Assembly: GCA_028673005.1 (NCBI GenBank)
Contig: CM054120.1
Coordinates: 57,410,057 to 57,474,056 of the forward strand
Reading direction: 5' to 3'
DNA from: Tanypteryx hageni
Lineage: Eukaryota > Arthropoda > Insecta > Odonata > Petaluridae
Length of the DNA stretch: 64,000 nucleotides
The position numbers were made by a program, and so were the translations under genes. Under the pieces are notes generated by a model, which worked only from the letters and a program-made list of their open reading frames with translations, was not told the DNA's origin and did no database searches. Of this stretch, positions 10,940-23,713 are shown in pieces (positions within the stretch are counted from its first letter, which is position 1; every line of letters begins with the position of its first letter).

Positions 10940-11194
10940 CTGAAAGAAAGGGGTTTCCGATTTTTGCCTTTTATATATTAGATGAATCACACATAAATAA
11001 TTTGATTTTTCCATACTCTACTCTCAGAAAGAAAAAAAATTATTTCTTGAAAAAAGTCAAAGGTGATAATATGTAGAATTAATGGATATAGAAGGCCAAA
11101 GCTGGATATGCTAAGAAATTTCAAATGTATTGTATGAATTACAAAAAAGCTTAACCAACAAAGTTCGACTGTACATAAAGGTCACACCAAGAAT

Positions 11195-11301
11195 CAGTGG
11201 TGGATCTACCATGACGTTTATGAAGCTTAAGCTTCAGGGCCCCAGAATGCAAAGGGGCCCCTAGGCCCCAGGTTCAAGGAAAAAACATAGATCCACCACT
11301 G
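11195..11301. mobile_element. Minimal hAT-type element, 107 bp
   Basis: Perfect 14-bp terminal inverted repeats, CAGTGGTGGATCTA at 11195-11208 and its reverse complement at 11288-11301, enclose only a GGGGCCCC-rich core. CAGTGGNGGAT is a typical hAT terminus of the ZMYM1-like type. No 8-bp target duplication is visible. It looks like both ends of a hAT fused by near-complete internal deletion. Confidence 0.6.
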
Positions 11302-11319
11302 ATAAAGTCATTGAGTCTT

Positions 11320-12785
11320 GTGTAGCGGCATAGCATCCGGGCTACCTGGTGTTATGATAATGCAACTGGCACGCCATGTGGGTGGCAGCATCGGCGCATA
11401 ACACTTGCTCAACTGTTTGACATTTGCATTGCATTGCATGAGTGTGAAATATGCACTGTCAGTGCTCAGTGGACAACATTTATCTTTCTTTTTTGTCTAT
11501 ATTTTGCAATTTGCATGGAGTAATTGTTGTAAATATTTTAATTTCCGGAGTTTGATTTGGAGTCAGAGTACTGTGCATCTACAAAACATAAGGTAAGAGA
11601 AAATGCCAATAGGAATCAGTATCAAATCGGATGTAGAGTTAAATTATAAATTGTCGACAGTTGTCAGTAATAAACTTGAGTTATACCGAATTTACATTTG
11701 GCATTAAAACAGTTGTATATATAAATATGTATAAATACTTATATTTGAAACCAGAAAATACTGGAAAGACGATAAAAATTGTAAAATAACAATACTTACA
11801 GAATACGGGTGATATATTTCAGATGAATTATGGTTGGTATCCCTAAATATGTCTGGATGGAAATATCTTAGTGGAAGCCAAAAACAAATTAAAAGAAAAA
11901 AACTGGCATTTTGGCCTGTTACAATTAGTAAAAATTTCATTGATCGCTGTTTAATGAAAGACAATTCGTTTTTTCAAAATTGCAATTCTAATAATATTTA
12001 TGTAGAATCAAAGAGAACATATAAAGGACAAAACAGAAGTTCCTCTAACAAATATTTTGAAAAAAATTAAAAAATGGTCAAAATGTTACTAGATCCCGGT
12101 TATCTTCCTCGAAGGTTAAAGGTTGCATATAATGTTTTGTGTGCAAAATGTTTTCAAACGTGTGTTCATCACTCACATCAGACTGGGTTAATATTTTGAG
12201 AACGCTAGAAAATCATGAAGATTCTACAGAACATAACAAGGCTATGGTTACCTGGATTACATGTAAAGCAAATAAAAATACAATAGACAAACAATTAGAA
12301 GAAGAAACAAAAAAGAAAATTCAATTTTATTTTAATGTACTGAAAAGAGATTGTGATGAATATTGGGGTTCTCTAAATAATGAAAATTTTTTAGGAATAA
12401 TCGAATAAATTGTTGAATTTGATTCATTTTTGCATGAACATCTGACCAAATGTCAAAATAAAATAATACATTTTAGCTATCTATCTAAAACAGTGTATGA
12501 AGAAATAATTGAAATTATGGGAAAACATGTCCAGAAGGAAATTGTGAATCAGATCTACAACGAAGACATGGAATACTATTCAATTATTGTAGATTTGACA
12601 CCGGATATGAAAATATTGAGCAGTTGGCAATAGTTGTATGCTGTTGTTATAATGAAAAACTATATGATAAATTTTTAACTTTTATGCCAATTAAAATTCA
12701 CATAGGTCAGACCTTATTTTGCAATGTAAAACAAGTGATAGATGATACTGAACGGAGAACATTCGTGGTCAGTCCTACGACAACG
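11320..12785 (+). pseudogene. hAT transposase relic 1 (ZMYM1-like), N-terminal half
   Basis: Decayed plus-strand hAT gene. A plausible 5' exon ends at AAG/GTAAGAG (11592/11593) and an acceptor TTTCAG ends at 11822. The next exon carries MSGWKYLSGSQKQIKRKK, a basic N-terminal segment. Further on, 12139-12405 reads NILRTLENHEDSTEHNKAMV and 12430-12630 reads EHLTKCQNKIIHFSYLSKTV, then IIVDLTPDM, the first catalytic Asp block of the family. At least three frame changes or stops interrupt it (TAA at 12406, TAG near 12631). The sequence stops resembling hAT at ~12780, where the next element begins, so the C-terminal half is missing. Confidence 0.7.
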
Positions 12786-12805
12786 TATGTAATATGAGCA
12801 GAGAG

Positions 12806-13995
12806 CAGGGGCGACCACTTTCATAGGCCCTTGGAGCCATGGCCCTACCAAAATTCATAGAAAGAAAAAATCACTATATATAATTGTTGTTGAACAGATT
12901 GAAGTCATTTTTGAGTCTTTAATAAGTTTAATTTGTCATGAAGCAGCACAATACTCTGGTCAGAATGAGAATTTATAGGAGGAGTGAGTGCAACTGCCTA
13001 GCTGGCTCCATCACAAGATGTGGAATGCATGCACCCTGCATGCTTTTCCCCCCTCACATACCCTCTCCCGTGCTTGAGTATATTGACTCTTGGGGCCAAG
13101 TTCAGTTTGGCTCAGCCGGCCTTCAAGTTAGGATCCTGGTGTAGTATTGGTGAACATGAATGTTTCAATTCTCTGCAATGAATAAGATAAGTGCTTTATT
13201 AAAACAGTCATATTATCATTGTCTTACCATGATAAACTCAAAATAAAATGAATGGGAAGACACCTTTAGTTAAAAAGCAACAGTAAGCCAACAAACAGAA
13301 AGGTTTTGTAAATTTATGTCGATATTTATTTGAAGAACAATTGGATGTGTGGATGTGATGAAAAAATGTGTTTTTTGTTTTCCTTGTGTTCTTTTCCAAG
13401 GAGATGTCAGCTGGTCGAGGAACAGAATTTTGGACTTGGTACACATTTTGGAAAAAATGAGGGCTCACGAAAAATCTAAACAGCATATGAACAATGTTTT
13501 GAGTTTATCGTTGCTGGGTAAAACAGAATGAGTTGCTGGAATGCATGTGTACTACGAAGAAGTCTGCAAAGATATTAAAAAAGCAGATTATGTAGCATTG
13601 TTAGTTGATGAAACTACTGATGTAACATGTCAATTTCAGTTAGTCATTGTGTTATGTTACACTGTAGGTGGAAAACCGGTAGAAAGGTTCTGGAATTTCA
13701 TTAATCCTGATGGACATGATGCTCGTGCAATCACAGATTGTATTTTAAAACAATTCGACCCTCTAATTGGTGACAGACCGAATAAACTTATAGCACAAAG
13801 TTTTGATGATGCTTCTGTTATAAATGGGCATTTAAATGGCATTCAGAAACTGATAAAAGACAACTATCCACTTGCTAATTTCATCTACTGTTATGCCCAC
13901 CAGCTGAATCTCATGTCCATAAATTTCCAAACCCATATCTTTTTTGCACATTTGTTTGGAATGTTTATTTATTTCTAATTTGCCCAAAAGAACAA
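12806..13995 (+). pseudogene. hAT transposase relic 2 (ZMYM1-like), TTF zinc finger plus catalytic start
   Basis: A hAT terminus (CAGGGGCGACC at 12806) is followed by a coding relic. 13349-13531 encodes a TTF-type zinc-finger-like segment (CVFCFPCVLFQGDVSW, then HEKSKQHMNNVL). After a TGA at 13529, 13541-13978 reads the start of the catalytic domain: YVALLVDETTDVT (first Asp), QSFDDASVINGHLNG and NFIYCYAHQLNLM. The frame ends at 13978 and the second half of the domain is absent, replaced by the terminus of the next hAT at 14008. In the family, TTF fingers and the domain interrupted by an insertion domain make a nuclear transposase; this copy cannot work. Confidence 0.75.
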
Positions 13996-14007
13996 AAGTG
14001 TTGGGTG

Positions 14008-15610
14008 CAGGGCCAGCTCAAGGGTATATGGCGCCCATAGACATATTGACTGATGGCGCCCCATCTCGCTGATACAAATGTTTTTATTTTTTTAATATCA
14101 TCAATTTTACATCTTTTTACTTGCAAAGGGTAAATTATATGCAATAAAACACTGAATTAAATAAAAATAATACTTTTCATGAAAGATTATACATAAAATG
14201 AAAAAAATGCAAACTCTTAAGCAAACAGTATACAAAAAAAACGTCAACAACATGTTAAAGCAGAACATTTCAATGATTAACAAAATTCAACAAATCTTAT
14301 TCAAACTTTTGACATTTAGAGCAAAATTCATTATTATGTCTTCCAAATCTCTTTTAACAAATCCCCTGTTGTACTTAAATGTGTTTTTCTTAATTTCAAC
14401 ATTGAAAAAGTTCTTTCCATGCTGGCCACAGAAACAGTAAAATACGTAGAGATATGAACAAGTTAGGTAGTGAGGTAGTAAGATTTTTTTCACAAAGAAA
14501 TTAAAGTATTTTCATGGGTGATATTTCTTCATGAGGATAAGAATTTGTAAGTACTTTATTTCATGGATTAAATCTCTTCCCAATATATCTTTTTCATTTT
14601 CATCTATTAGAACTATTTCCAAATCCATGCAATTTCTAAAAAGTTCGTTTTCATCTATCTTTTTGCATTTATTTATATTGCATAATATATTGAAATTATC
14701 ATTATGTTTGTCAGTAAATCAAAACGATCCTTTAAAGCATTTATTGCATTGTCTAGAATCTCAAAAAAGAAATTAATTTTAAAAATTTCTTTTTCATCAG
14801 ATATAGTTTCATCATTGCTTTCATAGGTAAACAAGGCCTTTTCCTTTTGAGTTATGGTTTTTTTGGAAAGTTTTTCAATTTCCAATTTGGTTGCAATTTT
14901 TCCTGCTTCCTTTATGACATTTTCAAACTTGCCCTCATTTCTGTAATCCTGATGATACTTTAATGAGTTATTAATGTGAAAATTTGCATTTGTTAAATCT
15001 AAACCGATATTTTGCAAAACTTTACTAGTTACAATAACGTTGCCTAATGCATCATACCAAAGAATCAATGAACAAATAAATTTAAAATCTGCAATATTCT
15101 TTAATAAAGTACTTGTCAGATTTATTTTTTGCTACTGTTGATGTTATGATTGCTTGTTGCATACTCAAAAAACTTTCTAAAGCTTCAATTATTTCCTCCA
15201 CTTGATATCTCAACAGTTTTAGTGCTTCCAGAGGACTGACCCACCTGGTATCACTGAGGGTTTTAAAGGTTAACCCTGTAACATATTGCTTTAAAACATT
15301 CCACCTTTGTGGATATGATGAGAAAAAAGTGTAAAGATGCTGTATAATATTTAAAAAAACACGGCCTAAACACAACAACTTGCTGTGTCATTTATTACTA
15401 AATTCAAGAAATGTGAAGAGCATGGTACAAAGAATGCTCTTGGATATGAGGACAGTAAGCGACTCTGTACACCATTAGGCTTTCCACGCATGTTTGAACC
15501 ATTGTCGTATCCCTGTCCTCTTAAGTCACTCAATGGAAGATCGTACTTTTGTAAAATTTCAAATATTTTGCCCATCATTCCTTTACCAGTACAGCCGTTA
15601 ATATTATGAA
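14008..15610 (-). pseudogene. hAT transposase relic 3 (ZMYM1-like), C-terminal half, minus strand
   Basis: The element terminus CAGGGCCAGCTCAAGGG at 14008 lies downstream of a minus-strand transposase relic. Reading from 15578 downward: FEILQKYDLPLSDLRGQGYD and NGSNMRGKPNGVQ (the GQGYD block), FFVPCSSHFLNLVIND, then 15378-15082 with RWNVLKQYVTG and LSDTRWVSPLEALKLL, and 15068-14673 with more of the helical domain. It is split over at least three frames with stops. The first catalytic block and the 5' terminus were not found, so it is 5'-truncated. It faces relic 2 head-on. Confidence 0.75.
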
Positions 15611-15883
15611 TCCTAAAAAATGCTCACAGATCTCTACTTCTTATGATTTGGAGAAGTAAGAATATTTACAAAGTGCACTACTATTGTCATTTGCTCGGTA
15701 TGTGAAAGATCGAGCATGAAAAATCGACAATTATAGAGTAATATTTGCATTTTATCTGCTTCTACACAATACTTTCCCTAATTCAAATGTTTAATAGATC
15801 TATAATTTCATTTTGAATATTTTTACCTAAATAATGTTGATGAGTTTCTTTATTTATAATCTTTCTTAAACGAAATATCCAAA

Positions 15884-18852
15884 ATGGCAGCCGACATTGA
15901 AACTTTGAAGATGGAAGTATTTCTCCTGATGGAGGACACCAAGGAGAGAAATCCCTCTTCTAAGCCCGTTCCCTCTAATACTAAAACAAATAATTCTTCA
16001 ATTAAGCAACAACCACTCCATCATACTAAATCGCACCAACGAATCCCGGAAACGATTGTTTCCCCAAGCGTTGTCACTAAAGAAGACGTAGTTCTCCAGG
16101 AATCACCAGTTGATATAGATAACTTTCAAATTGTAAGGTATAAAAATAGAACTGGTAAAAATCGCAGTATCATTAAAGGGTCAGATGTCAATAAAAACAT
16201 CGAAACTAAATTTTGCGGCACTCCTCGGCGAGCATGGCTCCATGTGAGTCGTGTTAACACACTAGCCACATGTGATGACATTCTTGACTATTTAAAATTG
16301 AATTTCAATGACCATGATTTCACGTGTGAAAAACTGTTCCAAGGAAATAAAAGTTCATCGTTCAAAATAAGCGCAAACTTTTCACTATTGGAGGACTTAA
16401 ATGACCCCAGTATATGGCCCAATGTTGTTCATGTTAGAAGATTTATTTTTCCAAAATTAGGAACAGTGTCTCGAGTAGCTGACAAAGAATCCCCAGCAAC
16501 TGACACCAAAACTGTTCCTGATGCTGAGGCTGACAGTGATTCTATCCCCGAAATAATGTGCAAGCCAACATCAAGTGTTGTTACCCATAGCCAGATAGGG
16601 ATCTCTAAACGGAAAATTAAGGGACTACATTCGATAACTACTCACAATTCACTATTTTGTACACTAAGATGTGAAGCAGGTCTCAAAGTATTATATATTA
16701 ATATTCAGTGCCTAAGAAATAACATAGAAGAAATTGAACTATTAATTAGCCCTCTCAACCCTGACATTATATGTATTTCTGAGCACTGGCTCAATGAAAG
16801 TGAACTTCCTAGCATTGCAATTAACAATTATTTTATTACAAGCAGCTTCTGCAGAAGGACCTAAAATGCGGTGGTATATTTACTCTAATTAAGAATAATT
16901 ACAGGGACAGAGGTTTGCCAATTGCTAATCCTTTCTTTATTTTACAAAATTTTGAATTTTGTGTCACTGAACTGTCTCTTGAAGACAAAAATATACTAAT
17001 TCTGTCCACATACAGATCACCAAATGATGACTTCAGCATCTTTCTAGATAGCATGATAAACATTCTAAATCTATGTGAAAAGAAATCTAATTACATTGTT
17101 ACTTGTGGTGATTTTAACATTGATTTTTGCTCAAGTAGCCCGATGAAATAGGAATTGATAGATGTGCTTAATTCCTTCAATGTCAGTCAGTCCTCATTTG
17201 AGCCAACTAGAATTACCAGCCACTCTGCTAAATGCATTGATAATATTTTTTCTAACCTACAGTTTCAGCAGTGTTCTATTGTTAACTCTGGTCACTCAGA
17301 CCACCAAGCATTTCTATCCCACTACCAACCTACTTCTATTGCCTTGATCACTAACTCTAAAGCCAATCATTTTGTATATAAATGCTATTTTACTCCTTCA
17401 GCCCATTCCAAATTTACCTCTGCTCTAAAACATGAGAATTGGACAATAGTCTATCAATCAACTTCAGTCAATGATAAATTTGAAAGTTTCTTATCTTCCT
17501 TCCTTTCCTATTTCAATGACTGCTTTCCTCTCAGATGTGTAAGGATCAACAATTACCTTAATAGTAGTAACCCTTGGGTCACTGATGAAGTTAGGTCTGA
17601 ATCAGTTAAACTGAAACAAATGTTTCAAAAACTGACTCTCACCAATAATTCTATTGACAAAAAAGTCTACCTTGAACACAAAAAGAATTTTGCAAATCTA
17701 GTAAAGGATGCTAAAAGGAACTACAACATCAATCTAATAAACTCTTCCAACAACAAAACTAAATCTGCCTGGAATATTATAAAAAATCTACATCTTTGAG
17801 TACAAATAAATATTCCATCAATAAAATTTCTGTCAACGGATAGATAATGTCTCATCCATTATCCATAGCCAATGAGCCCAATAATTACTTTCTAGGAGCT
17901 GTTAATCAACTTGTTAACCCAAAGATAATAGACAATTCAGTCAACATTCCAACTCTATCCTACTCTAATGTTACATCTATATTTCTCTAACCTGTTAATG
18001 AAAATGAAATTAAATCAATAATTAGTCAAATAAATCTAAAAATTCATCTGGGTGGGATGACATCCCATACTCTCTTCTTAGAGGTGATGTCATCCAATAT
18101 CTTCCTTCTCCAATTACCCATATTGTTAACGAATCATTACGTTATGGAACTTTTCCCCAAAAATTAAAAATTGCCAATGTGATTCCTGTTCCCAAAAAAG
18201 GTAACACCTGCAGTATGGAGAACTTTAGACCAATTTCCACCTCACCTGTCTTTTCCAAAATCCTTGAAAGCGTTATGTATAACAGAATTACCTCATTCTT
18301 GGACAAGCATAATATTCTTTCCGAATACCAATATGGATTTCGCAAAGGTAGATCCACACAAACTGCCATAGTAAAGTTTGTCCATGCTGTGCTAGATGGA
18401 TTGAATAATCTAAATAATGTTATTGGAATTTTTTATTACCTATTAATGGCTTTTGATTCCATCGACCATAAAATTCTCCTGAGCAAACTTAAGTCTTATG
18501 GGATCTCTGGACTAGCTAATAAATGGATAGAATCTTTTCTCACTGACAGGCAACAAGCTGTTACAATCTACTCTGAAGCTGATAATTGTAAAATTTCCTA
18601 TGAACTCCACTATGTTATTAGAGGCATCCCTCAAGGGTCAATTCTTGAACCTTTGTTATTCCTACTATTCATTAATGATCTCCCCTCCTAACTTAAAGGA
18701 GGTGATCTATACATGTTTGCTGATGATACTTACCATCTACTGATAAACCCCTGTGATTCCTTCAGCCCACAAAAAGCAATAAGCGAAATGGAAAGTAGGT
18801 GCACCAAAAACAAGGTCTTCTTAAATAATAACAAATCCACATTCATTATGGT
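15884..18852 (+). pseudogene. CR1/Jockey-like LINE relic (ORF1 domain, endonuclease, RT)
   Basis: The first frame, 15884-16864 (326 aa), contains an ORF1-like C-terminal domain (RAWLHVSRVNTLATCDD to VHVRRFIF) running into the endonuclease start VLYINIQCLRNNIEEIE and ISEHWLNE. After a stop, endonuclease pieces continue at 16915-17151 (TYRSPNDDFS, VTCGDFNIDF) and 17155-17799 (HSDHQAF). The RT lies at ~18000-18850: NVIPVPKKGNT, NFRPISTSPVFSKILE, QYGFRKGRSTQTAI, GIPQGSILEPLLFLLF and MFADDT. The motif A catalytic Asp is replaced by Tyr (FYYLLMAFDSIDH where FLDLSKAFD is usual), so the enzyme is dead apart from its stops. It is cut at 18852 by the mariner fragment. Confidence 0.85.
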
Positions 18853-19492
18853 GTGATGCAACTATCGGCGAGTGTTTGGAGATGATGTGCCTGAGATGAA
18901 AACCATCAAGGCCTGATTTGACAAGTTTTTAAAGATGGGAAGTGTACTCAAACAGTCTGGAGGTGTGCATTGGCATGTTTCCAAAGAGAAAGTCAAAGAA
19001 ATTTGCAGTGCGTTCCAGAAAAGCCCAACAAAATCCATCCGTCAAGCATCGAGAGAACTGATTGTACCATGTACGACAGTGCACAGAGTATTGAACAAGT
19101 GACTGCATTTGTTTGCATCTAAAGTGCAGATTATCCAGGAACTGAAGCTGGATGATATGCCTTGGCGACGAGACTTTGCTATTGAGATGCTGAATCAGAT
19201 TGATGACGATCCTGGCTTCCTTCCAAGCATCTTGTTTTCAGACGAGGCAACGTTTCACCAGTCAGGAAAAGTTAATCAGCACAACGCATGTCTTTTGGGC
19301 TCGGATAATCCTCACATCCACAGAGGTGGTCCGAGATAGTCCTAAAGTGAACATCTGGTGTGGCTTAATGAAGGACAGAATTATTGGTCCATTTTTAACG
19401 GAAGCCTCTATAAAGAGTGTCATTTTCCTTGACATGTTGGAACTGTTTGTGTACCCTCAGTTAGTGGTTTTGCAGTCGAATATCATCTACCA
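18853..19492 (+). pseudogene. Mariner-like transposase fragment (DNA-binding and first catalytic part)
   Basis: Plus-strand mariner relic. 18853-18967 encodes the N-terminal helix-turn-helix segment (NYRRVFGDDVPEMKTI, FDKFLKMGSVLKQSGG) that is missing from the minus-strand copy. From 18968 to 19492 it is identical to the reverse complement of 9836-10360, including the internal TGA after VLNK and the frameshift after HIHRGG. It contains LFSDEATFH (first Asp) and ends after LVVLQSNIIY, just before the QQDGAP block, where the LINE arm joins at shared CCA. The reading into 18968 is in frame, so the N-terminal piece and the duplicated piece form one natural mariner. Confidence 0.88.
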
Positions 19493-21108
19493 TATATATT
19501 GAATAGGGTTGGCGATAGGCAGCAGCCTTGTCTTACTCCTCTACCGATATTTATTCCGCAGGTGTCCACATTCTCAAACCTGACCTTTACAACTTGATTC
19601 TCATATAGATTCCTAATCAGTCTCCTGTCTTTCCAGTCTACACCTATATCCTTTAATATCTTCATCAACTTTACCCAATTTACTCTATCAAAGGCCTTCT
19701 GCCAGTCTACGAAACATGCGCAGATATCTTGACTGTATTCTATTGCCCTTTCTGATATGATTCTAACTACTCCTATAGCATCTCTAGTTCCTCGTCCTTT
19801 TCTGAAACCGAATTGATCTTCCCCTATTATTTCTTCTGCCTTTTTCTCCAGCCTTTTATTAAGAATCCTCGTGATGATCTTGGATGTGTGTGACAGAAGG
19901 CTTATAGTTCTGTAATCTTTACACTGCATTGCCTTTGGCTTCTTCTTTAGAGGGATCATTGTTACTTCTAGGAAATCCTGAGGCCACTCTCCCGTGTCGT
20001 AAATCTTATTAATTAATTTCGTGATCGCTTTTAGTCCTTCTGATCCTATGACTTGAAGTATCTCAGCCGGTATTCCATCGCTGCCCGTGGCTTTCCCCTT
20101 CTTAAGTTCCACTATCGCTTTTTCTACTTCGCTCTCCATAATACTTGGTCCTAAGTTGTCTTCTTCAATGTTTTCCTCATTTTCCAGTTCTATTTTTGCC
20201 GCTCCTGTCTGTTTGCTGTATAATTCCTTAATGTATTCTTCCCATACCTGTGCTACATCCTTTGTTTCTGAGACTATCTTCCCATCCGTATTCATAATTC
20301 CTTTACCACAAATTCCATTAGACTTCTTATCTTCTAATTCCAGTGCCCTAGCGTACATCATATCGTACCGTCCTAATTTCTCCATTTGTTCTATTTCATC
20401 ACATTTTCCTTTTAGCCAATTTTCTCTAGCTTTATCTGTTACCCTTCTCAACTCATTGTTTATACGCCTATAGTTGGCTCTACCTTCTTCACTGTTAACG
20501 TTTTTCCATTTTCGTCTCTCATCCATTTTCTCCAGCATTTCCTTCGTGATCCATGGTTTTCTGATTTTCTTCTCTTGTTTTCCAATCTCTTTATCCAAGG
20601 TTTCCTTGATACTGGTTTTAATTTCATCCCATTCTATATCGACGGTCTTCGGTTTGTTTTCCAACTTTCTTAGGTTATCTTCCAACTTCATGCTGACTAC
20701 ATCCTGCCTTTCTTTCAGTTTTTCTAGGTCCCAGGTCTGTCTTTCTCTTCTCGTTTTTCTTATTTGTTTGAGCTTTGTACTCACGTCAAGTATTAGAAGG
20801 CTGTGATCTGAATCAATGTCTGCTCCTTGCAATACCTTGGCGTTCTTTATGCTGTTCCTAAATCTTTGTTTTACAAGGATGTAATCTATTTGGCATCTCA
20901 TTCTATCTCCTGGGCTTTTCCATGTGTATAACCTTCGTTTATGGTTTTTGAACCATGTATTAGTCACTACAAGGTCATTATTGATGCAGAATTCTACGAG
21001 TTTCTCCCCTCCTCGATTTCTCTTCCCAAGTCCGTATTGCCCGACAACATTTTCTTCCTGTCCTTCTCCGACTATGCTGTTCCAATCTCCCATTATTATG
21101 CAGTTTAC

Positions 21109-21111
<3 letters not shown>
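19490..21111 (-). pseudogene. LINE endonuclease-RT, right-arm copy, cut at 5324-equivalent
   Basis: Identical to the first ~534 codons of the LINE frame at 3721. It keeps the endonuclease part and RT motifs A and B, but ends after LSPTLFNIYG, before the YADD motif. The frame then enters antisense mariner sequence and stops within two codons. It therefore lacks RT motif C and the whole C-terminal domain and cannot encode an active enzyme. Confidence 0.93.

Positions 21112-21152
<41 letters not shown>
21112..21152. repeat. (TA)n microsatellite, right-arm copy
   Basis: Same unit count as 3662-3702. Such tracts normally change length quickly, so equality argues for extreme recency or an assembly duplicate. 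Confidence 0.95.
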
Positions 21153-21154
<2 letters not shown>

Positions 21155-21523
21155 CAGGGTGTTCCTAAATTATACCAACCAAATGATAGGTGTTGTAGGG
21201 TGGCAAGTTACAATTTTTTTTTCTTCTAACTCGACAGAAACACATGGCACCTAATGCACCATTTGCAATCCATACACTCATGCTTACAAGCAATACTAAA
21301 TATACAGAGTGAGCAAAACATTTCACTGTACACTGAGGCAGTGCATCACAGGTCACATGCAAAGCACAAGATTTGCCTTAACACCAGGTGCTTAGGGACG
21401 AGAATTCTCACATCGTAGCTCGAACAGGAAACTGCTCCAGACACAGGGACCTGGTGTTTTGCACATCGGACATGCCACCTTACAATTTCAATCATTTTGT
21501 TAGTATAATTTAGGAACACCCTG
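21155..21523. mobile_element. Copy of the 369-bp mariner MITE in the right arm
   Basis: Reverse-complement copy of 3291-3659 in the inverted duplication. Confidence 0.8.
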
Positions 21524-22252
21524 TATATGATGTAATATAGAGATTGTTTTGATTTATGCTACTTGGCCTGAGAAATATGGGCAGTGACATGTTTAAAAAT
21601 GTCAGATTTCTAGAACATGTGAATAGAAATTGTGGATTGCTACCTTTATGTAAGTAAAATAAGATTCCTGAAAATAATCAGCTACACTCATTCATTTGAC
21701 GCAAGCTAGTTTTTCATCATATTTATAGGTAGGCTTATAGGATCAATGTTATGGTTTTTGTATTTTGTGTGGTTGTGAGAATTGCATGAAAAATTATCAG
21801 GTTTGTTTGTATCTGAATTTTGCTTGTAAAGAATCATATCCCAATCATTTTTATTTCCATCTCTCTAACTGCATGGCAATGAATGCATCATTTCCAAAGA
21901 AATAAGTAGGTACTTATTTAAAAATAAAGTGTTGCATTGAAGCTAGTGCATGATTTTGAAATTATTTCTTAATTCATTGATGTGTTGATGCAAAAGTTTA
22001 ATATTTAAGTTCCTTCCATAAAGATATTATCTAGCTATTACTTTAGTGTGTTGATATTTACAATAAATTTGTAGTACGGTATAGTCGAATTAGTACCAAA
22101 TCCAAGGGACTTCAATTTTCATGGTTTGTAATAGTGACATTATTATAACAAGCAATATATACCTTTGTTTTCACAGAGGGCTGAAGAAAACTTCTTATAA
22201 AAATTCATTTTGTATTAAGTAATTTTGTATTGCCAAGGTTTCATTGGAGATG

Positions 22253-22438
22253 CAGTCAAACCTCGATTTAGCACCACTGTTTTTCCATCACTGACATTGG
22301 TATTAAAGCAGAGATGGTGGTAAATCGAGGTATATGCTTTCTCTCTGTAATCATAAAATGGAGCTTCTGTTCATAACGATTCATGGGCAGTATGTGGGGG
22401 TGATACTATATGGGGGGTTCTAAATTGGGGTTTGACTT
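22253..22438. mobile_element. Copy of the 186-bp MITE in the right arm
   Basis: Reverse-complement copy of 2376-2561 contained in the inverted duplication. Confidence 0.6.
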
Positions 22439-22687
22439 TACTTCAATTTCCCAAAGACTTTTAGCAGGCTAATTCATTAATTGGACAGTTTTCAAAATGA
22501 AATCAATTCATTAATGAGATCTTATCCTTGTAAGTGTATTTTAATAATATGGAATAGACTCTCATGTGTGGCATTTCAACAACCAGCTCCTCCCAGTAAA
22601 AATAAGCCATCTTCTGGTTGTAGTCATTGTCTGCTCAAAAAAATCTCTTTTCCATCCCATAAAACTCACCCTATTCAAAATATATTA

Positions 22688-23369
22688 CAGGCACTCCCCG
22701 GGTTATGTAAGGAATGCGTTCCGGCACCGGTTACGTAACTCGAAATTTGCATAAATCAGAAATTACTACGGATAGTACACAGAACAATAGAGGTGGGGAA
22801 ATTGCACATATAATGAAAAACTAACAGTTGTATTTACTTCTGAAGAATAATTGAAAGGCCGATATATAAATCATGTTTTAGCTAGGGGAATTATTGCTGC
22901 TACTTGTAGATGTGTGTTGTTGTATAGCATCAGATGAAAATAAAATACCATCCTTTATTGTTACTATGTTAATATTATAATGTAATTTATTTTTGTATTT
23001 GTATGAGTGCAGATATAGACTGCAATTATAGCCAGTCGCTAAAATTAGGTAGATTGTTAAATTGATTTGCTAGATTTGTAGGTAGTAGTTGTGGCCTTTT
23101 TATAGGCACTATTTTGAATCCAAAGTCCCTAGATATAGCTAAAAATTTGCTAGATTGACAACAGTGGCTGGGTAGCATAGTGGAACCACTGCATTACAAC
23201 TCATGCCTTGCGTTCATCCTCTGTGCACATATTTAGTTCCCTCTTGCTTATGAAAATCGCTAACGTAAACTTCAAAGTAAACAACGAAATTTTTTTAGTA
23301 ATTTATGGGACCACTCATGTAAGTGCGGGTTTACATGAGTTGAGGCTTATGTAGCCCAGGGAGTGCCTG
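22688..23369. mobile_element. Copy of the 682-bp MITE in the right arm
   Basis: Reverse-complement copy of 1445-2126 within the right arm; the terminal CAGG starts at 22688 after TA. Confidence 0.75.
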
Positions 23370-23713
23370 TACATCAAATGAAAGATGTTTTGTCCAATTT
23401 TTACTGTTTTCTTTTAATCCACTTGTTTTATTTTGGCGACCCTATCATTAGCGGGGGAGAGGAAAACTTTCAGAAATATACATAACAGGGATATCTAATG
23501 ACAGGAAATTTCATAAAGATTAAAAATATGCAGGCATAATAGCAAGGATTATTAAAGGACAGGGGGAGGAAGGGTGGGGGGAGGGGCTGGAGGAAATCCT
23601 CGTCAAATATAGGCAGTATGAGTGTTATAGACTGGGAATTTCATAAAGATTAAAAATTTACAGGAATTATAGCAAATCAATTTTTCAAAAATAATTTATT
23701 CTGAAATAAAATA

